A stretch of DNA of 59,734 nucleotides from NCBI GenBank assembly GCA_017465505.1, contig JAFTWB010000001.1, positions 1-59,734 on the forward strand. The letters run 5' to 3'. Numbering within the stretch: the first letter of the stretch is position 1; the number at the start of each line of letters is the position of its first letter. Positions 48,771 to 55,617 of this stretch are shown piece by piece. The DNA is from Clostridia bacterium (lineage in GTDB: Bacteria; Bacillota; Clostridia; Oscillospirales; Acutalibacteraceae). The notes under the pieces are model-generated. The model saw only the letters and a program-made list of their open reading frames with translations. It searched no databases and had not been told where the DNA came from. The translations under genes and the position numbers were made by a program.

Positions 48771-49778
48771 ATGTCAAAAATCTTAAACTATGAGCGTAAT
48801 GAAACTTTAGCGACAGGGTTTGTTAGACCTAAAGTGACCTCTCTTTTTTTTGATAAAATATGGATACCTGAATCGTTATTAGATTCCTCATATGAATTTT
48901 ATGCCATTCCTAAGGACGTACTAATTGTTGAAAAGGAAGAATTAAAAATAACTAACTCAAGGTTTGAGAAACCGTCAGGCAAACATTTTCGAGAAGCACG
49001 CTATCGTAACATCAGCGATGAACGAGTGGGAGCGTTCTATGATTATATGGTTGGAAGAAATCACCCTTATAGATTAGGTGAATTTTATTTTCATCAAGCA
49101 ATGGCTAATAATGCATATGATCCTCTAGATGACCCCGAATTTATAAAATTCAAATACTCAAAAAATCGAAATCATGCTATTTTAGTTAGTACAGAAAGCT
49201 TTAACAGGAAGTATAAATTACATATTTCTCCAGTCTTTCATGATTTAACAGAATTCGAAAAACAAACTCAATCTTTAGATAATAAAGATATCTATGGAAA
49301 CGACATGTTAAGGTTTAAAATAAGAAAACCAAATACTTTTTTAAACAAAGATGCATTTTCGATATGCATACAAGACTTTCCAAGTATTAAGGAAGATGAA
49401 CTTTCGTGGGAGCAAGTGATGGACATCAGGAGCGATAAGAAAAGGATTCAAAAGTTAAAACGTTTTACTTCGTGGGCTAATAGAACATTTACAAATGAAT
49501 CTCCAGATGAGATAAGAGAACTGCTTGAAACGGAAATAGATGAGTATAAAAGAGTTTTGCGAGAACATGGCGTAAAAACGACAATCGGCTCTTTTTCAAC
49601 GATTGTTTCCAGTGCAAGTTCAATAGCTACCTTGCTAACTAGTCCAAATTTTGTTTTGCTACCGCTATTATCTGTGACATCGTTATCAATTAGTTTTGCA
49701 GTAAATACATATTTTTCTAGCTTAAAAAATCGTAACAATCCAATAGCATACTTATATGATATAACTGAAAACTTTTAA
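48771..49778 (+). CDS. Membrane-associated protein of unknown family (cargo)
   Basis: 335 residues from the ATG at 48771 (GGAGTGAA upstream). The first 270 residues are soluble, with charged helices (EIRELLETEIDEYKRVLREHG). A hydrophobic pair of segments lies near the C terminus (GSFSTIVSSASSIATLLTSP, NFVLLPLLSVTSLSISFAV). The N-terminal phrase with a duplicated LFFDKIWIPESL looks like proteins I associate with uncharacterised element-borne families, but I cannot name it. C-terminal membrane segments behind a globular domain recall membrane effectors of defence systems; that is only a suggestion. Confidence 0.6.
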   Translation: MSKILNYERNETLATGFVRPKVTSLFFDKIWIPESLLDSSYEFYAIPKDVLIVEKEELKITNSRFEKPSGKHFREARYRNISDERVGAFYDYMVGRNHPYRLGEFYFHQAMANNAYDPLDDPEFIKFKYSKNRNHAILVSTESFNRKYKLHISPVFHDLTEFEKQTQSLDNKDIYGNDMLRFKIRKPNTFLNKDAFSICIQDFPSIKEDELSWEQVMDIRSDKKRIQKLKRFTSWANRTFTNESPDEIRELLETEIDEYKRVLREHGVKTTIGSFSTIVSSASSIATLLTSPNFVLLPLLSVTSLSISFAVNTYFSSLKNRNNPIAYLYDITENF

Positions 49779-50216
49779 AGGACCAAGTTTATCAATTTGC
49801 TACAATACGATGCGAACGGAAAAGACAAGTCGTATAGCGATATTTGCTTATAAAGTTGCGGTCAAGCCACAATTAATATTTAAAGTTTTAAGCCATTTTA
49901 CCAATAAAAGTTAATAAATCAGTGAGGGCGTTTGCACTCATTTGACTTTGAGAAAGATACATCATTTTAGGGATTTAGGCCTATTATGTTCTAATATTAA
50001 TCCATTAACTTGTGGAAAATGAGCCCAAATGTATAGAAGTATAAAAATAGTCTTCTCCCTTAAATGAATAGTTACAATATGTTATGGACTTATGAACTAG
50101 AATTGATTTCAAAGAATGTGTATGATAAACTGAAATTGAGAATTTACTCAATATTTTTTATTGGTAAAAAGCTATATTCTATATTTGTATAGAGAATGTA
50201 ATCGAAGGTGATATTG
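49779..50216. other. Intergenic stretch, no gene seen
   Basis: 438 bp, AT-rich, frames short on both strands. Contains a small TTGAG/CTCAA hairpin near 50135-50150 and AT-rich promoter-like sequence before the 50217 gene. I see no conserved motif. Confidence 0.5.
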
Positions 50217-51128
50217 GTGAGCAATAGAAAAAAACAGAATAAAAAAGAAACACAAACTAACCTACAAGATTTTGATAGGGATATTGAAATTTTAAAGCTT
50301 AAAAAATATATTGAGAGAAGTAAAAGGATTACGGGATTAGTTGCTTTAGTGACAGCTATAGTTTCTGTATTTGCAACCGCCACAATTATAAATATAAACA
50401 TAGGTACCGAGAACAGACCATCGACTACTAACGAAGCATTAGTGCAAGCACAGGATTACTATTATTCTGAAAAATATTACGATGCATTAGCTTTATATCA
50501 AGAGTTTGCAAACGATTCAGAAATTGCATCTATAAATCTTGGATATATGTATTCAAAAGGATTAGGATGTACCCGAGATTACGAATTAGCTTGCGATTAT
50601 TACAAAAAAGCATATGTTTTAGGGTCAGATGAAGGATTAGAAAATTATTTGGCAATTAATTTTCTTTCTCCGAATGATATAGAATCGTGTTTAATTGCTC
50701 TAGAATATGGCGTTGAAGAAGGAAACTCTTCAGCTATAAAATATGCAGCTTTTTTACATACGGGAGAGCTTTTCGCAGTAAGCGATGATACAGTAAAAAA
50801 TTATGCTGAACAGTTTTTGGATAATGATGTATATCATCAAAAGGAAATATTAAGCAGTAAGATTGTTGAAACAAGTCAGCAAACACGATTACTTGAGCAA
50901 AATTATGTTCCAAAAAATACTGAATTTGAAGAGTATGTTCTTGTTGGAACAATTGCCAAAAAATATGTGTCACGCTATGTTACGAAGTTAGAACAAATTG
51001 ATGACCATACTTATTTACAAGTAGAAGTTCCCGTATATAGTTTGGTTATTTATGATAATTACACCATAAAAGGATTATCCTTTGAATATTCTGATTTTGT
51101 TTTTTCTGAAAAATATTATAAAATTTGA
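50217..51128 (+). CDS. Membrane-anchored Sel1-like repeat protein
   Basis: 303 residues. A charged N-terminal cytoplasmic stretch, a membrane helix near 40-60 (ITGLVALVTAIVSVFATATI), and then an external TPR/Sel1-like part: YYSEKYYDALALYQEF, IASINLGYMYSKGLGCTRDY and ACDYYKKAYVLGSDEG are two helix-turn-helix units. The C-terminal 90 residues are beta-rich. Start is probably GTG 50217 with GGTGAT upstream; GTG 50208 is an alternative. Last gene before attR; function unknown. Confidence 0.65.
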   Translation: MSNRKKQNKKETQTNLQDFDRDIEILKLKKYIERSKRITGLVALVTAIVSVFATATIININIGTENRPSTTNEALVQAQDYYYSEKYYDALALYQEFANDSEIASINLGYMYSKGLGCTRDYELACDYYKKAYVLGSDEGLENYLAINFLSPNDIESCLIALEYGVEEGNSSAIKYAAFLHTGELFAVSDDTVKNYAEQFLDNDVYHQKEILSSKIVETSQQTRLLEQNYVPKNTEFEEYVLVGTIAKKYVSRYVTKLEQIDDHTYLQVEVPVYSLVIYDNYTIKGLSFEYSDFVFSEKYYKI

Positions 51129-51365
51129 GCACTGATAGTCTAAGGGAAAACAACTGTTGTGTTGTTAGTTGCATATAGTTCTTATAATGAGTTAATATAA
51201 AAACAATAATAAAATATGCAGCAAAAATTCGCTCATATATTTTTTGTTATCTGTAGAAAATAAAATTTTCAACATTTTTTCTACATTAGATAAGGATAGA
51301 TAGGGACAAATAAGGATTTGGGATTTTAAAAACACTCAAAAAACACTGTTTTTTCGGGTAAAAAA

Positions 51366-51399
51366 GGCTATGAGGCAGAAAAAAAGATATGAGGAAGAA
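51366..51399 (-). promoter_or_regulatory. Candidate integrase arm-binding sites, right end
   Basis: GGCTATGAGGCAGAA (51366-51380) and GATATGAGGAAGAA (51386-51399) are the reverse complement of the CCTCATA-type words near attL; they sit 20 bp apart, 20-50 bp from attR. Confidence 0.45.
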
Positions 51400-51419
51400 A
51401 GAACCATGTTTTGAATAAG

Positions 51420-51483
51420 TGGGTAACAACCCCATGGTTGGTGCTACAGTTGCTTGCGCAGTTGCAGTTTATAATGCAATGAA
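51420..51483 (+). repeat. attR: 64-bp direct repeat, right end of mobile element
   Basis: Fragment of the original GGGtGRT gene end; continues ATGAATAAGTAA, which I read as the pre-insertion stop (51488-51490). Two mismatches to attL. Confidence 0.93.
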
Positions 51484-51492
51484 TAAGTAATT

Positions 51493-51625
51493 GTGCGTCC
51501 GAGGTTTGTTGCCTTTCGATTTTTGGGGCTCGAACACAAAATCGGTAAAGCCGATTTATCGGCTGTGCGATTTAGTTGAGAGCACTGAAAACTCGGAAGG
51601 CTAGCAACAAACAACGAGGCGTGAT
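51493..51625 (+). ncRNA. Structured 3' UTR element, copy 1
   Basis: 133 nt starting GTGCG directly after the native stop codon of the GGGtGRT gene. It folds into an outer stem GTTTGTTGC/GCAACAAAC, then GCCTTTCGA-TTTT/GAAAACTCGGAAGGC, an inner CTCGAAC/GTTGAG, AAATCG/CGATTT and a hairpin AGCCGA/TCGGCT. It is followed by the terminator at 51657. About 83% identical to 54342-54473 on the other strand. Insertion of the mobile element separated it from its gene. Confidence 0.65.
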
Positions 51626-51656
51626 ATACTAAACATTTTACCGCAAGGTAATATTT

Positions 51657-51682
51657 ATCCCCTGTCTGAAAAGGCAGGGGAT
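51657..51682 (+). terminator. Terminator behind the 3' UTR element copy 1
   Basis: Stem ATCCCCTGTC/GGCAGGGGAT, then TTTTTGCTTTT. Confidence 0.88.
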
Positions 51683-51702
51683 TTTTGCTTTTAAAACCAT
51701 TA

Positions 51703-51731
51703 TTGCAAAAGTGCAATTAGTATGCTAAAAT
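51703..51731 (+). promoter_or_regulatory. Promoter of the rod-shaped RNA
   Basis: TTGCAA (51703-51708), 17 bp, TAAAAT (51726-51731); the predicted start is about 51738. Confidence 0.65.
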
Positions 51732-51737
51732 AATAGC

Positions 51738-51907
51738 ACCACACTACATTTTAATATCCGATAAGTATTTTATCTGTCAAAGGGAGAAACTACCTTGGTA
51801 AAAGGTGTTCTCTCTATCTCCCTTTGCGGAAATATTTATCGGTTGTAGTGTGGTAACTAAACCGAGGGAAACACTTTTTCGGCACACCCTTCGGGGTGTG
51901 CTTTTTT
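51738..51907 (+). ncRNA. Rod-shaped noncoding RNA candidate
   Basis: About 170 nt with one long interrupted stem: ACCACACTACA (51738) pairs with TGTAGTGTGGT (51844-51854), CCGATAAGTATTT with AAATATTTATCGG, CAAAGGGAGA with TCTCCCTTTG, topped by ACCTT/AAGGT. It starts just after its own promoter and ends in a terminator. The unbranched rod with internal loops recalls 6S RNA, but its largest loop is small for that; it could also be a leader of the 51921 gene. Confidence 0.6.
51882..51901 (+). terminator. Terminator of the rod-shaped RNA
   Basis: GCACACCC-TTCG-GGGTGTGC followed by T6. Confidence 0.92.
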
Positions 51908-51920
51908 ATTTGGTGATTTT

Positions 51921-52235
51921 ATGAGATATGATATCCTTGATTTGATAACAGACAGTTTGAAATGGTTATTAGCTGACAAGGAAAAAAGAACCTTTATGTC
52001 AATGCCGTATAATTGTCAATATTGTGAATTGTTAGGAATATGCAGAGACGAAGAAAACAACTGGAAGTGTAGAAATGGTTGTATGATACTGAACCACCAA
52101 CGAAAAGAAAAAGGCATACTGCCACCCAGATGTAAAACTTGTGATTATTTAAGTGCCTGTAGAGATAAAGAAAACAAGTGGAAGTGCAAAAACGGTTGTA
52201 TCATAATAAACGAACAAAAAGCACTAGATACCTGA
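51921..52235 (+). CDS. Protein with two tandem cysteine knuckles, unknown
   Basis: 104 residues. The motif C-x2-C-x5-C-R-D-(K/E)-E-N-x-W-K-C-x3-C occurs twice, at about residues 32-54 (CQYCELLGICRDEENNWKC) and 71-93 (CKTCDYLSACRDKENKWKC), each with five cysteines, clearly an internal duplication and probably metal-binding. N-terminal 30 residues are helical. GGTGAT before the ATG, 10 bp after the T run of the RNA terminator. Family not recognised. Confidence 0.65.
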   Translation: MRYDILDLITDSLKWLLADKEKRTFMSMPYNCQYCELLGICRDEENNWKCRNGCMILNHQRKEKGILPPRCKTCDYLSACRDKENKWKCKNGCIIINEQKALDT

Positions 52236-52380
52236 TTTTATATATAAAAGGGTTCCGATTTTTTGGAACTCTTTTATTTTTATGCTATAATAAATTTCTG
52301 TAACATTTTAATATTCAGGCTGTTATATATATGAAAGCTTTCGGTAAGGAAAATTTTCCTACCAATAAACTTACTATAAA

Positions 52381-52514
52381 TTCGGAGCGTAGCGACCCGA
52401 AACATTTGCAACAGCAAATATATCACTTTGCTTAAGCAAAATATCACTCGCCGCAAGGCGAATATCACATCTGCACAGCAGATATATCACTGCAATATCG
52501 TCTTGCGATATTGC
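52381..52514 (+). repeat. Hairpin array C (linker ATATCAC) upstream of sigma gene
   Basis: Begins TTCGG-AGCGTAGCGAC-CCGAA, then ATTTGC/GCAAAT, TTTGC/GCAAA, TCGCC/GGCGA, ATCTGC/GCAGAT and the longest TGCAATATCG/CGATATTGCA; the last five are separated by ATATCAC. The order and the final CAATAT-type hairpin parallel array B, and both begin after ACTATAAATT. It would lie in the 5' leader of the sigma factor mRNA, its final stem ending 7 nt before the Shine-Dalgarno. Confidence 0.8.
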
Positions 52515-52531
52515 ATGAAAGGGGGAGTAAA

Positions 52532-53029
52532 ATGGACAAAAAGCTGCTTAAGGAGCTTTACTCAAAATACTACAAAGAGCTGTATCTGTATATTTACTCT
52601 CTCTCGAAAAATCGGGAAATCACCGAGGATTTGGTGCAGGAAACCTTTCTGAAGGCTCTGCTTTCTCTCTCTGACAGCCACACAAATATGCGCGCGTGGC
52701 TGTATATGGTGGGGAGAAACCTTTACTTCAACCTTGCCAAGAAGGAAAAAGGCAAGGAAAGCCTTGATAAAGCTACTTCAACCCCTGCAAATGAGCCATC
52801 TATGATAGAACGCATTATTGAAAACGAAAGCAGGCGGTTGTGCTTTGAGGCGTTGCAAAGTCTTCAGGGAGTGAAAAAGGAAGTTCTGATTTTGCAGTAT
52901 TTCGGTGGGCTTTCTCAAAAAGAAATCGCCGCCACCTTACACATAACTCCCGAAAATGTGCGTGTGCTCAGCTTCAGGGCCAAAAAAGAACTGAGAAAAT
53001 TTATGGAGGAGAATGGATATGAAATATAG
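52532..53029 (+). CDS. ECF-type RNA polymerase sigma factor
   Basis: 165 residues. Region 2 has REITEDLVQETFLKALLS, and region 4 has LQYFGGLSQKEIAATLHITP, ENVRVLSFRAKKEL. No region 3, so group IV (ECF). ATG at 52532 with GGGGGAG upstream. Its anti-sigma gene overlaps its 3' end. The hairpin array directly upstream may affect translation. Confidence 0.92.
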   Translation: MDKKLLKELYSKYYKELYLYIYSLSKNREITEDLVQETFLKALLSLSDSHTNMRAWLYMVGRNLYFNLAKKEKGKESLDKATSTPANEPSMIERIIENESRRLCFEALQSLQGVKKEVLILQYFGGLSQKEIAATLHITPENVRVLSFRAKKELRKFMEENGYEI

Positions 53030-54224
53030 AGAACTTTTGGATTTATACAAAAAGGGCGAGCTCCCTGAGGATGAGAAAACAAGGGTTGCCGAGGACATTG
53101 AAAGACAAGAAGCCATCAGCGAATTTTTATTTGAAAACGACGATATTCCCGAGCTGATAGAGGCGAGCCTTGAGGCGGAGATTCCTAACGACAACAGTGA
53201 TTTCGACGAAAAGAAATTTCAGAAAATGATTAAAAAGTCAATCCACAAGGCATTTTTAAAGCTTGGTGTAGCGGTGGGTGTTATTGTGCTGGCACTTGTG
53301 CTTGTGGCAAACACCGCTCTGCCTCACATAGTTGACTTTATGTATTATGACCCTGCAAAAATCGTGGGCAGAACCGAAAACGGCGTTGAAACCAATCGGA
53401 TTTCTCTGGACACTTCCGTATATTCCGAGCTTTTCACCCCGGGCTTTTACCGCACCAATGTTTTCACACACAGAGATGGCTACGGCGATTATGACATTCA
53501 GATTTTACAGAATTTCAGCGAAAGCGGTCAGTTTACCGATGTTTTTGGGAAAATCGAAAAAGGCAAAATGACAATTTACACTGACAACGCTTTCCAGCTT
53601 CCCACTCAGAACGCCTTTGTTCCTGAGGAGATTCCTAATCTCAGCGGTCACGCAGGTACCGGTGCGGCAGGCACTGTGGAAAATTCTTTCAGAAAGCTAA
53701 ATGAGCTGGACGAAAGCGATTACTACCTTACCTACGTTACTCTGGACAAGGTTATGACCTACGACCAACTGGTGGCTTGGAGCAACAAAACGGGAATTGT
53801 TCCCACCTGGTGTGCTCTTTGCAAAGAGCTCACTGAGGGGCCTTACGATTATTCGGTTAATGATATTGTGGGCTTTAATTTCCTTTCAAGCTGTGGCGAA
53901 ATGGGATACGATAACGAAAAGTACCCCTACCTCAATTACTTTGATATGCTCAGCACCATTGAGGATTTCCCCGAGGACAATTTCTCAAATGAAGTTATGA
54001 CACAGCACGTTCTCAGCCTGCTCCGATACTCTCTGGATAATCCCGAGTTCAGAGAAATGGCAGGGTGCATTGTAAACGATATGGAGCTGCGAAATCTTAT
54101 GGAGAACATCGAGGAACACGGCCTGAACATTTACGGCTTTGCCGTAGTTGCTCAGAAAGAACAGATTTTGAAAATCAGCCAGACAGAAAACGTTAAATAC
54201 ATCTACACAACCCCTCAGGCATAA
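53019..54224 (+). CDS. Membrane anti-sigma factor
   Basis: 401 residues. N-terminal cytoplasmic domain about 85 residues that should hold the sigma factor (RELLDLYKKGELPEDEKTRV, EKKFQKMIKKSIHK), a membrane helix near 88-108 (LGVAVGVIVLALVLVANTAL), and an external domain resembling the Sigma_reg_N/C pair found in such regulators (Sigma_reg_N around residues 110-180; C-terminal half 200-400). Starts at ATG 53019 (GGAG upstream), overlapping the sigma gene by 11 bp. It likely releases the sigma factor on an envelope signal. Confidence 0.82.
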   Translation: MKYRELLDLYKKGELPEDEKTRVAEDIERQEAISEFLFENDDIPELIEASLEAEIPNDNSDFDEKKFQKMIKKSIHKAFLKLGVAVGVIVLALVLVANTALPHIVDFMYYDPAKIVGRTENGVETNRISLDTSVYSELFTPGFYRTNVFTHRDGYGDYDIQILQNFSESGQFTDVFGKIEKGKMTIYTDNAFQLPTQNAFVPEEIPNLSGHAGTGAAGTVENSFRKLNELDESDYYLTYVTLDKVMTYDQLVAWSNKTGIVPTWCALCKELTEGPYDYSVNDIVGFNFLSSCGEMGYDNEKYPYLNYFDMLSTIEDFPEDNFSNEVMTQHVLSLLRYSLDNPEFREMAGCIVNDMELRNLMENIEEHGLNIYGFAVVAQKEQILKISQTENVKYIYTTPQA

Positions 54225-54260
54225 AATTAAAGACTTCCGGGAACACTTTATATAGCAAAA

Positions 54261-54292
54261 ACACCCCTGTACCTTTTCGGGTACAGGGGTGT
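54261..54292. terminator. Bidirectional terminator between anti-sigma and DegV genes
   Basis: Perfect 13-bp stem ACACCCCTGTACC/GGTACAGGGGTGT; TTTTGC on the minus side. Similar to the one behind the 3' UTR copy 1 (CCCCTGT/ACAGGGG core). Confidence 0.85.
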
Positions 54293-54317
54293 TGTGCGTT
54301 TTATTTTAAAACTCAGT

Positions 54318-54340
54318 GCACCAAGCCTCAGCGCACTCTT
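54318..54340 (-). repeat. 23-bp direct repeat flanking element copy 2
   Basis: Identical to 54455-54477, which encodes the last residues and stop of degV. It marks the far boundary of the 137-bp unit. Confidence 0.8.
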
Positions 54341-54341
54341 A

Positions 54342-54473
54342 ATCACGCTTCGCCGCTTGTTGCTGGTCTTTCGAGTTTTCCACGCTCTCAACTAAATCGC
54401 ACAGCCGATAAAATCGGCTTTACCGCTTTCGTGTTCGAGCTTGAAAATCGAAAGGCACCAAGCCTCAGCGCAC
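54342..54473 (-). ncRNA. Structured 3' UTR element, copy 2
   Basis: On the minus strand it begins GTGCGC, 3 nt before the degV stop codon (54467-54465), and continues with the same architecture as 51493-51625: outer stem GCTTGGTGC/GCAACAAGC, CTTTCGA-TTTTC/GAAAACTCGAAAG, then AAGCTCGAAC/GTTGAG, and AGCCGA/TCGGCT hairpin. The 23-bp word at 54455-54477 recurs at 54318-54340, bracketing the copy with an exact 137-bp offset. Followed by the terminator at 54261. Confidence 0.65.
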
Positions 54474-55352
54474 TCTTTCGTCGCCCCAGAAGAAGAGAGC
54501 TACTGTACCGGGACCTGTGTGAGAGCCGATGGTTGTGCCGATGTCGAAAATCTCAACCTTGCCCTTGAGCTTGGGGAAAGCCTCCTCAACAAGCTCTGCA
54601 ACCATTTCTGCGTCCTCAAAACAAGCAGAACAGCTGATAAAACATCTGTCGCTATAATCAAGGCCGCCCTGAGCGTGCTGCTTCATCATCTCAACAATCT
54701 CGGGGATAACTCTCTTTTTGCCGCGGATTTTTTCTCTGGCAATAAGCTTACCCTCGTCGTTAACGTTGAGCAAGGGGCAAATGCCCAGAACGCCGCCGAT
54801 AAAGCCCGAAGCCTTGGAAACTCTGCCGCCCTTTACAAAATATGTAAGGTCGGTGGTGAAAAACCAGTGGTGGAGCTTATTTTTGTTAGCCTCGGCAAAA
54901 TCACGAAGCTCCTCAATGCTCTTGCCCTCAGCCTTGAGCTCGGAGAGCTTTGCCATCATAAGTCCGTAGCCTGCGGAAGCACCGAGAGAGTCCACAAGGT
55001 AAAGCTTTCTCTCAGGAAACTCTTCTCTCATTGCCTCTGCAGCAAGACGTGCAGAGTTATATGTGCCTGAAAGACCTGTGGAAAGGCTGACGTGAAGAAT
55101 ATCCTTACCGCTTTTGAGAATCTCACGGAAATAATCCTTGAACTCGTCCTGGTTAATCTGGCTTGTGGATGTTTCTGCTCCATCCTCCATTGCCTTATAA
55201 AAATCCTTGTAGGAAACAGTTTTGCCTAAATCATCGGGGTAAGTTTTGCCGTTAAGTCTGAAGCTGGAAAAAATATAGCTTACATCAAGAGCAGCAAGCT
55301 TTTCTGCACTAAGGTCTGCTGTGGAACAACAACTGATAACAAATTCGCTCAT
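54465..55352 (-). CDS. DegV family fatty-acid-binding protein
   Basis: 295 residues. DegV fold: SEFVISCCSTADLS at the start, TSQINQDEF, HVSLSTGLSGTYNSA, the VDSLGASAGYGLMM motif and KGGRVSKASGFIGG. DegV proteins hold one fatty acid, and some (FakB) deliver fatty acids to the FakA kinase for phospholipid synthesis; no fakA is nearby. Its last codons and stop lie in the start of the repeat element. GGAGGA before the ATG. Confidence 0.92.
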   Translation of the reverse strand: MSEFVISCCSTADLSAEKLAALDVSYIFSSFRLNGKTYPDDLGKTVSYKDFYKAMEDGAETSTSQINQDEFKDYFREILKSGKDILHVSLSTGLSGTYNSARLAAEAMREEFPERKLYLVDSLGASAGYGLMMAKLSELKAEGKSIEELRDFAEANKNKLHHWFFTTDLTYFVKGGRVSKASGFIGGVLGICPLLNVNDEGKLIAREKIRGKKRVIPEIVEMMKQHAQGGLDYSDRCFISCSACFEDAEMVAELVEEAFPKLKGKVEIFDIGTTIGSHTGPGTVALFFWGDERVR

Positions 55353-55559
55353 TAGTAAATCCTCCGAAGTTTATTTTTAAAAATTCCATCGTACATTATA
55401 CATTATAGATGTTGATAACTCAACCTACTGTCAAAAAACCAATTCCACTGAAAATTTCACTTAGTAGAATTTGGATTTCTTAACTCTACTCACAGTAGAA
55501 GTCCAGTGTTTATGCGGCTTCTCAGACTTTTTCGGCTCGTCCTTTGTAATCTCGGCATA

Positions 55560-55588
55560 TTGAACACTTAAAGGATTTGTGGTATGAT
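55560..55588 (+). promoter_or_regulatory. MFS transporter promoter
   Basis: TTGAAC (55560-55565), 17 bp, TATGAT (55583-55588); the 265-bp gap 55353-55617 holds no other clear feature. Confidence 0.65.
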
Positions 55589-55617
55589 ATGAGTATAAAA
55601 TTTTTCAGGGGTCGGCT

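Larger units (their letters stand above)
34046..51483. mobile_element. Integrative mobilizable element, about 17.4 kb
   Basis: Bounded by 64-bp direct repeats formed from the 3' end of the GGGtGRT gene. It carries a tyrosine integrase and Xis-like protein at the left, a MobV relaxase with a small RHH-like gene divergent from it, an ArdC antirestriction protein, three HTH regulators, DUF6291, many small ORFs, and membrane-protein cargo at the right. DNA is clearly more AT-rich than the flanks. No VirB4/TraG-like ATPase, coupling protein or pilus genes are visible, so it should be mobilized in trans. No clear antibiotic resistance gene is present. Confidence 0.9.

Noticed and set aside
34046-51483. 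Calling the element a conjugative ICE
   Set aside because: No secretion ATPase, coupling protein or pilus genes; only relaxase and accessory genes, so mobilizable fits better.
51444-51716. 90-codon minus-strand frame next to attR
   Set aside because: Spans attR, the structured 3' UTR element and a terminator; no RBS; antisense to all three.
51738-51907. Firm call of 6S RNA (ssrS)
   Set aside because: Rod shape, promoter and terminator fit, but the central bubble typical of 6S is not clear, so only a candidate is given.
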